This document shows, in pieces, positions 12,301 to 26,959 of a stretch of 64,000 nucleotides of DNA. Location of the stretch: the NCBI RefSeq assembly GCF_036417845.1, contig NC_089985.1, positions 28,850,583 through 28,914,582 of the forward strand. Reading direction: 5' to 3'. Every line of letters starts with the position of its first letter. The first letter of the stretch is position 1. The notes under the pieces are model-generated. The model was given only the letters and a program-made list of their open reading frames with translations, was not told where the DNA came from and searched no databases. Position numbers and translations under genes: made by a program. The stretch comes from Apteryx mantelli. Its lineage: Eukaryota; Chordata; Aves; Apterygiformes; Apterygidae.

Positions 12301-15300
12301 AATCAAATTCCAGCAGCACTGACACAGTGACTAAGAAAGTGCATCACTATACCTTGTTCCAGGAAGTCCGGGGTTGCCCCATTTAATTACTCAACATTTT
12401 GGCTAAGCTACTCTTCCCCAGACAGCTATAATCTTTTCCTACTGCTCAAATGAACCGAAGATAGCATCTGGGTTTTACAGCAGACTGTTGCAACATTGCT
12501 GAGGTCGTAACTGATAGAAACCCCTGTTCGCTCGTTGAAGTTCCCCATGCTTACTGTCAAGTGTAGGTCCAGCAAGTATTGGAATGCATTTTAATTCTTA
12601 CTTTAAAATGATTTCCAAAATGCAGAGGGTGTTTTGTAAAGCTACATCTCAAGAATAACTTGTCTGCCTTCATTCAGCAATGTATTTTCTTTCCGGGATG
12701 GACAGGAATCCAATTTTGGGGAGCCCATTTTACATCATGCTAAGATCTGAAAAAAAATCAATTAAATTAAACGAAAAACTTCTCATCACAGTAATTTTCA
12801 TCATTTACCTTGCTCAGAGGTACTGACAGAAACCAGTCACCTGTATTACAGCTCCTTGGTTGAATGAAGCTAAATATTCAGTGACGTGAAGACAGAATTC
12901 AACAACTGTTCTGGTAATGCAGTGGCAGAGAGCCACTATAAATACATTTTCATTTTTCTGATTGTTAACCTTTGAATTTTGCAGTGTTCTCTATTTGCTG
13001 CTGTTTTTATTGGGTCAACTGAATGCATTTTATTCTCCTTTATTAGAAATCTACTACAACTAAACTTATACATCTGCCATTTCAAATTGTCCATGTATTT
13101 GCAGCATGGCCATTCTGTCGTTTTCAATATACAGTGATGTTTTGGTCTGAGTATTTAACATTAACTTATTTTACCTGTTTTATTACAACATTCCACAAAG
13201 CAATTATCATGCTCACATAATCACAGCTTGATACCTAACAAGCTGGGTCAATTCCTTGGATAAAAGATTTTTTAGCTGTACAAAATAGGAATGGTTTGGA
13301 ACAATAGGACAAGCACCTCTTTAGAGAAACCCAATATAATGCAGCATAAAAGATCATCTTAAGCTGTAAAACAAATAAACCATGTTTTCTCTCCACTCAG
13401 GTGGTCTAACAAGAACTTAGCAGCAAGAACTGCAGCAGACAACAGCTCAGCCTAGCCTAAACTGCAGAGCGCTGGCAATCTAGCCTAGGTTAAAGAGGCT
13501 GGAAATTCAAATATCTTTTTTGCAGCACTGATCATGGCTCCACAGATTAATGGGCAAAGAAGTCCTATGAGCAATTTTAAACACCAAAGGTCATGAAAGA
13601 ACATTCTTAGTAAACTTCCGGATTCAGTTGCAAGAAAATAGCTTAAAGCTGTTAGTTACAAGCATTTGAATTTGCACATTCCTGTAGGAAAGGTATGAAG
13701 TAGTTGACATTCATGCGCTCAGGTAAGAGAGAAGCACATAGACATGTTTTTGTGATTTAAGTATATCAGTATATTAAGTGAAGCCCGCATTTTCAATATC
13801 CTGAGTATTGACTTCTCTTTGGGAATTGACCAGATATCTACATTTAACCCAGCACCATCGTTCTTCCAAAATGTCGTGGATCCTTAATCAACTCTATTGT
13901 CCAAGGCTTCTGCTGTTCTATATCCAGTTCAAAACAATGGTGTCTCCTGCACATTGTAATATCTTTCTGCTATAGCAACTGAATACTACAAAAAAAAGTA
14001 AGGTTGCTATCTACACCACAGAAAACATCACTTCCTGCAAGACTATTCTTCAAAGCTTTTCATTGCACCTGAAGACCATTTAATTTGTGAGCTTTGATAT
14101 AATCACAGTAAAAACAACAACAATAATAATAATAATAATAAAAGCTAAAATCCTGGAGGATTAAGAGATGCTTTATAGATTAGTAGATACTCTGTTCAAA
14201 AGCAGATGATTAAGTAAATGCAATTTTATGTGAAAAGCAGTAGAGGAAAAAAGGCATGTTGAATGATGTACTGTTCTTTCTGTACTATCTGAAGAAAAAA
14301 GCACCCTGACATGTTTAACAAAATCAGTCCAACGAAATTAAAGCTGCTGAACCACAGAGGGCTGGAACTCACAGAACCAGACTGGAAATGCAAATACCTT
14401 TTTTGTGGAACAACTTAACAGCACTAACCACTAAGGGGTGAACAGATTTTGCTTTCTTCTCCCTCTGAAAGGCAGGCATTCTTTTAGATTAAAAAAAAAA
14501 GAAAAACTCCATTTTTTAAAAAAATGATTTTCCTTTCTTTCTCATTTGTTGTATGTTAGCATGGGTTAGTTTCTGCCAGCTGACGGACACCCTTTAAAAG
14601 AAGTACCTTATTTCTTGATGGTGTAGAAATGCTAAAAAAGAATCATTAGTTTGTTCTCTGCCTGCAGACAAGGTCCCCAGAAGATGAGAGGATAGGTCTT
14701 CCCTTATGATTACACTTTCCACAAGTTGTTATCTTGCTGGAAAAAAATGAAGCAGAAAACATGCCCCTTTCTTCATTCCCACACCCCTCACACATAACAT
14801 TTAAGGAAAATATCAAAAACCTAATATATTTCACATTTCTGATCTGTTTTTTCTTAAAGGAAAGTAAAAGGCACATACTGTGGCCTTCAGGAACAAAGGA
14901 AACTGTCAGTAATATCCATGCATAGTATTATATCCAAGGATTAGCATTTTTGAGGCTGTATCAGGAAACTACAGAATAATTAATTGGCCACAACCCTGAG
15001 TTTTGAAACAGCAGTTTGGGTGATATTACAAGAAGGAAAACAGAGTTAGGCACTGCTCCAAAGACCCACTTAAACCAGTAGAAAACTTTAGATCCTTACT
15101 CCTTTAACATAAAACTGAATTCCCACAAGTAGTATATAAAGACTGTTCTGTGCAATTAGCAGTCAGACAATATTTATATGTCACATTGATACTTTCCAGA
15201 TGCAAACTTTGATATTCCCAAGGAAAACAAAAACAAAAACAAGTCCTAATTCAGGGGATCCTCAAAGTAAACCTCAGTGGTGTTTCTTTTCTAATTCTTT

Positions 15301-16770
15301 ATTCCTTTTGGCAATACTAACTTAAACTCATAAACAACAGGGTTGTATCCCAGAGAATGCAGCATGCCCTCCGCCGCAACTGCAAGCAATAAGAGCAGAG
15401 CATGCTGAGCACCTGGCAGGAAATGTCCTTAATTAGCAGCGTTTGGAAAGCCATAATATGAGATCACTCACTCTTGGCTCTTAAGAGAGAATATGAGGTG
15501 GTCCACAACGGAAAATTTACCCAAATCAAATACATGTGTTAACATATATCGTTACTCTACTGATTTAAATATATAAGGATAAGAATTTATTCTTAAAACC
15601 ATTCTAGAATTGTCCTGTATTTTAGGTATAATTCTTGTTTACCCTTTAGCACAGATTTTGTGCAACCTATTTATGTTTGGTTGTATAGATGAGGACCATA
15701 ATAAAATTTGATAATTTGGGTCTCATCCTAAAAAAGCCACACTTAATTTGACATGACTGTCCTTTTAAAGTTAGTCACACTGTTCATGCAAGTGAAAGCA
15801 AGAAATACAGAACCATTTGCAGAATCATTCTCTGCATAAATGAAACAACTTTCTTGATAAAAGAGAAAAATAACGTGAAAGGAAGAAACAGTTTAAGGTA
15901 AACCAAAGACAGCCAATGGCTAGAATTTCTTCCTTTTAATCAATCTGTAATTGAAAACTTGGTAAACCTGGCAGGGCTGCCTATATTCTGAAGATATCCA
16001 CTTTTCCTCACTGGTAAATGGTATATAACTTAGCAAAAGGAAAATAACCTTGACAATCTCAGACCCTCTTTTCCACTGCTCCATCCTTTTATTGAGACCA
16101 CTTGTTTCTCCTTTTATTCAGAGCTCAACTTCTTCCTCAGAAATGCACCCCGCAGCACAGGAGTTATATGCAACCATTCATCATTCCAGTTTAAGTGTCC
16201 AGTGTCTGGTTCTTCTAGCCAGGAAGTGGCTAATTTTCATTCAATTTATTAATACTTGTTATAATAAAAAACAGTTAACGTTTGTTCAAAGCTAAGAAAA
16301 CTTGTATGTTTTCATTCTAAAATCATGGAAGAGAACAAAAACGTGCTGTGATTGACTACTACTTTAAAATAGATGAGCTGCATTACTTGTAATTAATAAC
16401 ATCTCCCATTGACATGAAAGAGGGCTTCAAAAAAAATTTTTTTTCACATAGGTTTTACTAATTACATTTTCTAAGAGGAAATAGGGGATAAAAAGTGACT
16501 CTAGTTTTAGTTTATGCCCCCTCAAATCTTCAGTGCAAACATTCTATTGTGCACTGTTCCTGATTTCTACTATGACCACCACTGTCTTGCCCAAACTAAA
16601 ATTATGTTGTACGTCAATTACTTTAATAGTACAGTAACTTTTCAATATGTTTCTTATTTTGACCAAAAGACTGCAGTAGAGCCAGTTTCTTTGTAGGCTA
16701 CATGATGACTGCTTTTGTGCAACACTTAAATGATTCACTGAATCTCTCTTCCTGAAGCAGTTTATTTTAA
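6310..16770. other. Long AT-rich non-coding stretch
   Basis: I see no exon, RNA gene or well-defined transposon. Texture is limited to a T15 run (10255-10269), an AAC/AAT microsatellite (14112-14143) and ordinary A/T-rich sequence. All open frames are under about 85 codons and look random. Confidence 0.55.
14112..14143. repeat. AAC/AAT trinucleotide microsatellite
   Basis: Three AAC-type units run directly into about six AAT units. A simple sequence repeat with no functional inference. Confidence 0.85.
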
Positions 16771-16774
16771 CACC

Positions 16775-16798
16775 AAAAAAAAAAAAAAAAAAAAAAAA
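16775..16798. repeat. A24 homopolymer
   Basis: Twenty-four consecutive A residues. The sequence to the left does not look like a processed transcript, so I do not call it a retrocopy tail. Confidence 0.9.
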
Positions 16799-16799
16799 G

Positions 16800-19700
16800 C
16801 TGCATTAAAAAATTAAGTTCATTTGCCAAAATAGCTTTTTTCTATGTCAAATATTATGTTTCATATTAACAACTTAAGAGCATAAATCTGGCAAGGGACA
16901 TTGGCCAGCTTGTCCAGCTACAGCCAAATCTTCCTATTAAAAATGTTCTCTTACAACTTCACGTGCTCCAACAAAATCAGCAGATCCAACCTCATACCTA
17001 AGCTTTTATCAGCTCTTCTTGTTAAGATTGTACAATATTCATTTTGGTGGTAACTCCATGAAAAGAAAATGTAAATGCATACCGATTCTTGTTTTAAATT
17101 AAAAATGCAAGTAGAGATAAGTCAGTTAAGCAAACTATAATTTCAAAGTATAAATTGAAATAATCTTAACAAGTGGCCTGCTCCTATAAAACCCTGAGCC
17201 TATTCAACTTCCAGCCTATTCAACACCACAAGAAATACCATTCTGAGTACCCAGGTAAGAGGTTTAATTCCTATACAGAGGAGTGGGGGGGGAGGGTTGA
17301 AAATATGATCAATAACCAAATATGCCATTATCAGTCAGGAATATTGTTGTCATTGAATCCAGCTTGGAAATGTACTTTTCATAAAGATACTTTCAGTCTT
17401 ATTTACCATTGTCTTGCTTCACTAACTCTTTTGAAATGAACTGCATCAAGCACAACAAGAATAAAGCAGGAATCTCAACAACAAAATCTTGGAAATCTCA
17501 ATACTGCTTCTTTGACTTATTAGCGTATCAAGGGTGGTCACAGTTCTAAGAATCATCCAGTAATAATGCTGAACATTATGTAAGACAGCAGAGACCTACC
17601 AGATTTATTTCCGAAGGCTATATAAAGATGAGGAAAAGGGGAGAAGGTTACATCTCAAAAGATGGTACATCATGAATGATAACAGCTTCCAGATCTGTTG
17701 AGTGATCTTAACGGAGAAGCAAGGACATCCTATAGCACTTAGTCTCGCCCACAGGAACAGTACATAAGAAACAGAATAAATATCCTGCTTCAGGAGTAAT
17801 ATGAGAAATTTTCATAAACAGTAACAATTTTTTTTTTGGCAGAAGAGCTGTGAATGGTAGAGAAGTTATGCGTATTATAGTTATGCTGCTGGACAACCAT
17901 GACTCATCCAGGATCCTCCAGGCTGTTTACTAAGAAAAACATTTACTGCTGCTTTTTTTCATCATGCAAATAAATTATTTTCCTACATAAAACAGGGAGG
18001 CAACTGTGTAGCACTGGCTAGACAAAGTCCCCCCCACAGTTGGCTCTGTTAGTGTTTGGTTATGTGACCCACGTGCTCCTGACATTACCGTCACGGTAGA
18101 GCTCTATTGACCCCATATGAAGACCTCCCCAGATTGTTTCCATCCTTGCCCTCATAGTCGTCTGCTGTCAGTCATCGGAATGGGGCCTTTCCCAGTACCA
18201 GAACGAAGGGGGAATTATCACACCATGAGATCATGGTAATGCAGCTGCAAAGTCAGTCCTCCTCTGCTGTTATGACATCTTAGGGTAGGACAGATATTTC
18301 ATTTCAGAACCATGCGTGCTCAAGTCAAGAAGCCAGATGTTTCATAATTCCTTCAAACTTCAGCAGCTTAAAAGAATATTTTTTTTTAACTGGAATTTCC
18401 ATTACCAATGTATCCCTTTTCTTAATTGGCTTACTAATTATGAAGATATTTGACTGTAGTACATATAAACTGTGGTTTAATATATCCCAACCATTTTAGC
18501 CAAGCAGAACTTTATGAGAACTGTTTTCCAAGTTGGCTAATATTTTTATTGACAAGTTAGTACTTGATCAGCCTTGTGTGACAGAAAACATATATTATGG
18601 TCAAAAATTAAAACACTTGGAGCTCTGGTAGAAACAAGAATGAGAAGTCCCCTGATAAGCACAATAGCTTTGCCATAAAGCAGAAAGGCCCACAAAACCA
18701 CAAGCAGCTTGGGAGTTTCTAAGGACATGACAGCAAAAACATCAGAAAATTCAATGTCAAAATAAAATTCTTGAACCTGTTTTTTCTGAATGCAATGGCA
18801 AAACTTTAAAATACAGCAAAAGGATCTTAAGACAGAGTACATCAGATAGCACAAGATGGGTTTTCCCTTAGCTGAATGCAAGCATGAAATATATGCACTG
18901 GAATCTATAGGTAGATATAGATCAGACACTTCTGGTCTATAAAGGAAAACGCAAGCAGATGCGAAACAAAACCTCTATAGAGTTTGCCCAGGAGGCAGTA
19001 TGAGCACATTGTGAATTTTCTGCTTCCTTTGAATTTTGCTTAGTTTAAGAGAAAACACATTTGAGATTTACCATAACAGGAAAAACAGAATATTTTAGCA
19101 TGAAAATGAGAAGCGAGCAAAGATTCACATAGCCAGATAAAATGAAATTCATTAGCAAAAATCATCATCTTCAAACCTTCTTTCAATTTGTTCTCAGTTC
19201 TGTAACTAAATTTTTCACTTGATTACAATTAGACAAAGCTGTTATACAGGTAAAAATCAAGCTGCTGTATCTTTCATCACAGTTACACAAGATATAACAC
19301 TTTGAAAACTACATTTCCAGATGAGGAAACTTTTGTTGCCAGGAGCAGCCAGGTAAACAGAGATTACGGTAAACAACACTGGCAAAAAATATCCATAATC
19401 TGACTGGAAAAGAAAATAATGTTTTAAAATGCTGAAGTGTGAAATAATTCTGTGACTTCATATTTAATTTTCATTAATCTAATGACCTTTTCCTAAAAAG
19501 GGAATAAAATCCAGTTTATCTCAGGAAGTATCTTCAGACAGTCCATTTTTAGCATCCATCTTGTAGGTAACTTTTCCTACTGGCATTATTTCTCTGGAGA
19601 GGACATTGAGCTTACAGCCAGGAAACTGAGATGCTATCCCTTAACTTCGGTTTGGTCTTTGGCAAATCATGAAAACTTGCCAGCACTTCAGTTTATCCAG

Positions 19701-22670
19701 CAGTAAAAGGGAAATCTTTTCAAGGTCTCAGAAGAGAATTGCAAGGCATTGTGGTCATTAAGTCTTAAACTGGGGTGCATATTGATTTATATCAGCTAAA
19801 TATAGGATTAGGACTCCTCTGTTGAGCAAAATAACCTTTTCCCCCACCTCTTGAAAGGACTATGCCCTGTTCTCTCCACTGGTTCTCTTTTCTTCCTTTA
19901 CCTCATCGTCATCTGGAGGACTCGTCTTTTCTCAGTTTTGCTCATTCCCAGTTTCCCTGTCCTGCTTTCTGTAGCAGTGAATAGTGATGATCACATTTCC
20001 CTCTTGAAATGGGGAGCAAAAGAAGGTGCTTTTTGAGGATAATCTAGTCCTCACCTGCATGCATAATAGCTGTGCCCTCGGTGCCCTCAGTTTTCCTCTG
20101 AAAATTACTTCATCTGAAAACTAGGCCACGTTCCACAGTTGAGCCTGACATGCTTGCATTCCTCCACACCAGAAGCATTTATTTTAAATATTTTAGAACA
20201 AACTCAAGAAACAGCTTGCCACCTGTCATGTTTCATAACACCAGACAAATGTATTTTCACTAATTACATGGGAATCTCTGCTTACAGTTGTTAACATTCC
20301 TGGAGTGAGCCTTCCTAAGGCAAATAGAAGTTTTTGTGGAAAAGTAATAATTTAATCTTTAAAATCATATTTGGAAAACAAGACAGTTTTTGAAATAAAT
20401 TCAAGTTATATGTTCATTTATTTAGCTGTGTGTTATAACCTTGCAATGCTGCTCTATACCCACTATAATCGCATGTATCTTTCCAGGTGTAGTTGGTAGG
20501 ACTTTTCCTTCACTACACTGATAAACGTCCACTTTACAGCAGCTTTGTGCTAATGTCTTCTTGTTGACATGAATCAGGTCTTTTAAAAAAAATTGCAAAT
20601 TCCAGCCCATTTTTCTACAAGAAAAGCTTCAAAACAAAGCAACTTCTCCTCTTATACCAGTCCTCTAACACACCCCTGGCTTTCTTCTGGTGATCTTCCA
20701 CAGTCCTTTCTCCTTAAGTCTGTTTGGCCTCATCCATTGTCCTCACTGTGTCCCAGAAATACACTGGAGAGTCAGTAGACTGTCTATTGAAAAATGTCAC
20801 CGAAGTTCACGACACTCACAAAACACCAGACTTCTCTTTTCCTCCGGTCTTGGAGGCAAAGCAGTGGTAGGAAGCACAACAGTGAAGTCCCCTAAAGGAC
20901 AGAGAGGAAGAATATGCGCTCTATTGATGGCTGCTGTCAGTCTAAAGACGGCACCTTGTGAGTCAAGAGGGCAGGCGAAGGAAGGCTGGAGGAGCCTCAG
21001 GGGAGTGATTTTTTTCCTTAAACCAAAGACACTAGGGAAATCTTCAAGATCCGTTTGTTTCTACAAAGTACACTGGAGGTGTTGGGGCAGAAACCAAGTT
21101 TTCCCAGGCTTCATACAGCCATAAAGTATATGGTGCTTGAGCAACTTTGCAAGCAAGAGAACGTCGTGAATGCTACAAAGAGTTTTCATCTCCACTAGTG
21201 CTGATGATGTCATGTATTTGTTGCTATGGTTTTAATGCTTAATAATGTCTTCTTACCTCCTCTAGTAATAGATTTGCCATTATATACAGTACAGCACATT
21301 TAGCTGCGAGTACAGATCCCTCAGTTCCTCCATAATACAGACATCATTTCCATATATCATAGAGTTAGAGCCGCTTTGCAACCTGAATTGCAGCTGTTAG
21401 CTGATATGCTGTGCAAAGCAAAACTTTATTCCTAGGAGTTCAACAGACTTATAAAACTCTCCCAGCCTCATTGCATTAAGCATTTTTCTGAAAGTTTTTG
21501 ACTTGGACAATATTGACTATCAAACATATGCATATATGAACAGGAGAAAAATAACCTAACAACCTCAGTAAAATTTCCATGGCTTTTAGAGAGCAAGAGA
21601 GTGTGTATGTGGGACAGAATAAGCGTGCTTGCACAGGTTAAAATATAGCATGTATTTCAGAATAAGAATAAAAATATAGATTAGTCAATAAACTGCACCA
21701 ATAAAAGACACCATAGACAGAAGAAATTCCCCAAAAATTAGGATTAAAAATAATTATAATGTCTATATTTGTAAGGCTTTTCTTAATATGTGAGAGCATT
21801 TTAAAAATAAGAATTAATTTCCTTTTGCACAGTTACTCCTATATGGCAGATATATAGTATATATATATATAGTGTAGATTATCAGACAGGATATAACTTG
21901 CAGAGCTAGAAAACTAGCTCTGTGCCTCCAAAAAAAAAACCTCACTGGAAATAGTTCATATAAAATTAAATCTCTTCCCATTATCAAAAATATGCATTAC
22001 TTCTAACTCATAGGAAAGTTAAGTTTATTTCTGGACTTTTTTTTTCCTTCTATTCAGCCCTACAAACACACTACTCCATAGTATCTGCTTTTAAAGGTCA
22101 TCACATAACATAACCCTATTCATAAATTCAAACTCCATCTTCATGGTCGGTGCCCTGCTGTTCCTGCTCTGGAATCTCAGTCCACGTCTTTCTGTTGATT
22201 ATCTACCTTTCCCATCCCTGATCCTAGGAGGAAGTTATAGCTCTCTGTTCCTACACAATTTTTGTATTTCATTTCAACTGTCCTCCTATCCGGGAGCAGA
22301 TACTGTTTTGAAGCACTTGCTCCCACTTCAGCCTCACCTACTATCTAAACAACTCAAACTCTTTTAGAATAACTCATCAAATATTCTCTCTTTTCCTGTA
22401 ATCCCATCCCAGTCTGAATGAATCTTTCTTAAGCAATAATTATAAAAACAGCAGATACTCTTATGGGTGAGGTCTTAACTGACATGTGCAACAACTTGAA
22501 TATTTCCTTGCTTTCACCAGTAATACTGCCCTTGCTATTTCCAAGAAAGACTTTTGCTTTCTCATGGCTATATTACGTTCCTGGTTGAGTCACTTTGTGA
22601 GTGATGAATACAGCCAAGTTTTGGGGTTTTTTTTTCCTCTGCCACAAGCGTGTCCAGCTATTCCCTCTCT
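16800..22670. other. AT-rich non-coding stretch
   Basis: No supported gene. The longest open frames are 127 codons (18546-18929, minus) and 144 codons (20690-21124, plus). Neither shows domain, signal or codon features that I recognise. A short TA-rich run lies at 21850-21872. Confidence 0.5.
21850..21872. repeat. TA-rich simple repeat
   Basis: Alternating AT/TA dinucleotides with one GT interruption, and little more to say. Confidence 0.75.
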
Positions 22671-22689
22671 ATAGGGGACAATCAGGTAG

Positions 22690-23000
22690 ACAAGCTTTTG
22701 CTTTGCGCTATTAGATTTCTTCCTGTCCTTAGTATCCCCACTCTACAGATCACCCAGTTCTTCGTTTATAATATTCTAATACTCCCTTATGTTAATAATA
22801 CCTCACAATTTTGCATCAGCAATGAATTTCATTTGCATAATGCTTCTTTTTAAGGCTGTTAACACAATTACCAGGTAAGACTAGTCCCCCCGCAAGTTTA
22901 TTCTTGAAGCAATTCACTAGCAGTAATTACTATTTCTGCCTTCAGTCAGTTTCAGATTCTTGTAAATAATCACTACAATTTTTCTTCAGTCATTTGCTGT
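22690..23000 (-). mobile_element. Possible old CR1-type LINE fragment
   Basis: The + strand text between about 22740 and 22960 follows, very loosely, the antisense of CR1 elements: a phrase resembling 'CAATTTTGCATCAGCAATGA', a run of short T/A words, then 'ACTAGTCCC' and 'TCACTAG'. Compared with the copies at 34.4 and 44.6 kb the match is weak and divergence is high. It may be a different old repeat or chance. Confidence 0.3.
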
Positions 23001-23009
23001 TGGTATAAT

Positions 23010-26000
23010 GCTTTACTGAAACACATATCAGAGCTAAGAGATTTTTTTTATACCTAGAAAATAATGTCTTATAAAGGAAAGAAAGCAGCTTACTTCAGCC
23101 TAATTCACTTTTTTCTAAATTACAATTTGCATCATTTCTCTAGTAGCTTTCTCTAACTTATCCTGGCTTTCAAAAATAACTTTAAAACACTATATAGCAT
23201 TCGAATAACAGAAATGAGTCAGCAGCTATCAGTTACCTTCTCTCCATCTAAACAATAGGACACATCTTTGCTATATTTCAACTCCAGTTTAACGGATTTA
23301 TTAGAGAACCAGCAAATTTGCACCTTAACATGCCAGTTCTTTCTGTGTGCTGGGGAAGAGATCTGGGCAAGAGCTCGAGTCCCTGTGCCTTTCCTATGGA
23401 TGAGCCTAAGGTTAAGGTTACGGTTGAGAGAAAGAGCTACCCCTGTATGTGGGGCTACAAAGCACCACCAAAAGCAAACTAAGCGCTGATGCTAGTATTC
23501 CCTCCAAGCAATATTAGTCTCTCGACAGAGTGGCCTCCCCGGCCCAGAGTTAGGGTTCAGGCTGAAATAAAATGAGAGGCCAGCACTACATTTGTAAGTG
23601 GAGATGGAAACGAGATGCAAAATAAAACTGAGAGCTGCAAAAAGAATTCTGCAAAAAGAGACTGTCTGTTCCCTTTGAATGAGTTAGCTCTGTGTATTAA
23701 ATTTATACCTTGCTTCCAGCTGCAGCAGCATCTGTACTCTTATTTTTATCTTTCTCAGACAACTGAATTCTGTCTTTTGGCAGGACCAACGTAACTATCC
23801 CATCTTTGTCAATTATGACCATGTCTAAGTATTAAGTCCCTTAGTCACATCCTAACTGGATTAAAGCAATGCAATTCATTTGGGCATAAAGCCATCACTG
23901 TTAGCAAACTCTAGCTTGTAGAGGAGACTGCAGCTGATGTCCTCAACAACTCAAGCAACAACAACCTATTCTTCACTCTAGACACTTGTTTGTCACAGAG
24001 TATAGAGACGAATTCAAGACCTCAGTTCTTCTACTCCAGGCACTCAATGTCCCAAGCCAGTGTAACTAAAAGATCACTGAATATCTTTGGGAAGATGTTC
24101 GAAAACTGTACTGTTCCAGCTCTTTATTTTAAAATGACCCATTCTCGGGCCAGTCCATACCTGAAACCAAGAACCATTATAAACCTCACTGTTCCCTGCC
24201 CCAGTGCAAAGTACACATCTCCAACTCACTTTGTTTATAAAATATTCAGCAAAAAGTATATTAAAATATATAGATATTATCCCCCTGAGATGATGGCAAA
24301 AGAGAAAGAAAAAAATATATACAACAGTTCAACTATTTCGTTTAACATGCCACTAGAAGTATTTTGTTATAGTGGTAGGCATCTAATTAGTTACATAGCT
24401 AAAATGAATCATTGTTTTTCCTAGAAAGGATGTTACCAAATTTAAGTGAATATCCACAATATTTGCTTCATCCTTTTGAACTGCGGTGGTCCAGTCCAAA
24501 TCCATTAAAGGCAATGGAAAGCCTCCCACTCACTTCAGTCAATTTACCTTGTCCCTGGACTTCCCATCCATTTTGTAAAAGAGTGGAAAGGAAAAATAGA
24601 TGAATGCAAATCATATGGTAGTATTAAATAGACTTCCAGATCAAAATAAAGAGCTGTCTGTAATTAATAAAAAGCAAAGAGATAATCTGGAACTTATTCT
24701 AGAGGCTCCAGGATAGCAGGACAAAAATGTCTGGGGTTTTAGAGACAGAACAGCGTAAGCAGACTTTGTGAAACTGATTTTTGTGGACCAAGAGTGCTAG
24801 ACAGCATTTATAAATCCTTCAAAGTCATTTTCCCTCCCATGGCTACCGTTGAAAGCTATAGAGGGCTTGGTTTTGTTTGGTTTGGTTTCTTAACCGATGC
24901 AGGTTTGGAGAAAGTTTTCTCTCACTGTATTGCATGCACTCTATAAAGACGGGTACTGTTTTACAATGATAGACACATTAAGAAAGGAAAGCAGAAAGAT
25001 TATACAGCAAGGCCCAGATCTGAAAAGTAGTTTCTCTCTTATTTATTTAAATAGGCATGTAGGCAAGTAAATTAGGCAACTCAAAATTAAATTAGGTGGC
25101 TAAAAAACAAACAAAACATTGTAAGCCTGGCCTTACGTGTATATTAGGGAAAATAACACAGATCTTCAGACTCAGTTTAACCACTGGACAGTATTTCCAT
25201 CTTCCTATTGACCATTGTCTATTAATGACAACCTAAGAATAAGAATGGTTATATTTGCCATGTTCTTTGATGAATCAGAGTATTGGGGGACTTGAAAGGG
25301 GAAACTTGAAACCCTGCTAGACTATGCTCTTACTTAAGTTGATTTATTCTAGCTCATTTTTGGAAGAGATACCGTGTTATCTTACTTTTAAAAGAGATGT
25401 ATGACAGCTGCCTTCCCAGCATGATTCAGTATACAGGAAAAACATAAATAGCTTTGTCTGTGGCCTGCTTCTGAGGACTACTTCCCTCTGGTTTGTCAGA
25501 TGAGTGATAGGTCTGAAGTGACAGACAAGCTGAACAAGTGCTTTTCAGGCAGACCAAACCCTTTGAGAGACTAGAAACCACTCTACTTTTTAGCTGAGAT
25601 TTTGGATTTCCTTCCTTTTCCAACACTCAAATATAGCTATATCTTGAGCCATGCCTTGTACCTTCAACATTTAAATTTCTCCTGTTCTATAGCCTTTAAA
25701 GACAAGCCAGAGGAGGCAAAGAGGTAGTCAATATTAAACGTCTGTTTATTTAGTGCTTTTAGCTGAGAACAGCCCAGCTGACCAAAGAATGCTGCAGAAA
25801 GCAGAACCAGAGCAAGTGAGAATGAAGCCGGAATGCATCTGCCTCTTGAAAAAGCACATTAGCCCCTGTCTCCATCCATCATTTTGAGATCCATTTTACT
25901 TTTCACTTATAAGAGCTTAGTGGAAGAAATCAAATAATATTATATTTAGCATTTACAGTGAAAAAATAAACTTTGAAGAAGTTCTGCCACCTGCCAAGTT

Positions 26001-26280
26001 CTGGTCTTTTTGACTGGTCATGCAAGGTGATGCAATGTAAGAAGTTAGTATTTTGGGAAAGGTAAATGACTCATTTGCCTGCCCCAGTAAAGGCTCTCAG
26101 GTAATCAGCTCTGAATTTTTGCTTTCAGTTCTAAAACCTTTATACCACATCAATAAATCCAAGGAATAGAAGAAAGCAAGAAAATGTAGCAAGGAAAAGA
26201 TGCAACTTGCAAGTGTATCAGACTGTAATTTTGGGTTATATGCTGCTCTGGTAGGAATAAAATCAGAGGTAGTTCTGCCT
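23010..26280. other. AT-rich non-coding stretch
   Basis: No supported gene. A 144-codon + strand open frame (23990-24424) has no recognisable features. Around 24480-24560 the words 'AATGGAAAGCCTCCCACTCA' resemble a palindromic non-autonomous DNA transposon dispersed in reptiles and birds, from memory only. Confidence 0.45.
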
Positions 26281-26287
26281 CCTTTAC

Positions 26288-26321
26288 AAAAAAAAAAAAA
26301 AAGAGAGAGAGAGAGAGAGAG
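26288..26321. repeat. A15 run followed by (GA)n microsatellite
   Basis: An A15 homopolymer passes directly into about nine GA dinucleotides and then GCGCG. The compound simple repeat is read directly from the sequence. Confidence 0.9.
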
Positions 26322-26959
26322 CGCGAAATGTCTTTTCCTGTTCTAAGCATTCAGCAGAACAGTTTCAGTTCTGATGTTGGTTGATCGCAGTCAGTTGACT
26401 GTAAATGAGAGCCAGCTGGGGCTGGAAGGATGCTTGCCTGCCCATGGCCAAGCAGCGTACTTCCCAGGCAAGAGGGCAGAGAGCAGGACAGCAGGCTGCT
26501 GGCAGTTCCTTCCCAGGTTTGAAATGTAGTGGGTTACATGGACCACGTCTCCAGAGGGACAGAAGAAGATCCACTAGGGGATAATATTGTCATAAAAAGT
26601 ATTCTATGAGCATTCAGGTCCCACCATTTCTACCAAACTCCTGAAATCTTCATCTGGACTGTGACCAGTCTGACTGGCAGAGGTCACTCTTTTCTTTCTT
26701 GAGACAGCCATATGCAAGTGATGGAAAATAAGGACAGCTTGTTTGTCTTCAACCCAATATTAACTATACTACTAAATACTATGGCAAAAAGAAAGGAATT
26801 CATTCCCACCCCAGCATTCGTTCCGCAGAGCTCCTCCCGCTGCCATTTCCCCGAGTCTACTCTGCACCGTCAGAAGTTCAGCAGCAAATTCTGCAGTGTC
26901 TCCAGGGCTTTCTACTGCAGTACTGGAAGAGAAGTTCCTGAGGGTAATACATCTCCTTA

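Noticed and set aside
16741..16798. A24 run considered as the tail of a processed pseudogene
   Set aside because: The preceding sequence shows no poly(A) signal in place, no open frame and no gene similarity.
18546..18929. 127-codon minus-strand open frame, hydrophobic
   Set aside because: Composition follows local AT content, with no motif, signal or splice structure. Not supported as a gene.
20690..21124. 144-codon + strand open frame
   Set aside because: No family features; Ser/Arg/Lys-rich random-looking translation.
23990..24424. 144-codon + strand open frame
   Set aside because: Low-complexity Ser/Tyr/Lys-rich translation with no motif; part of it overlaps a probable old dispersed repeat.
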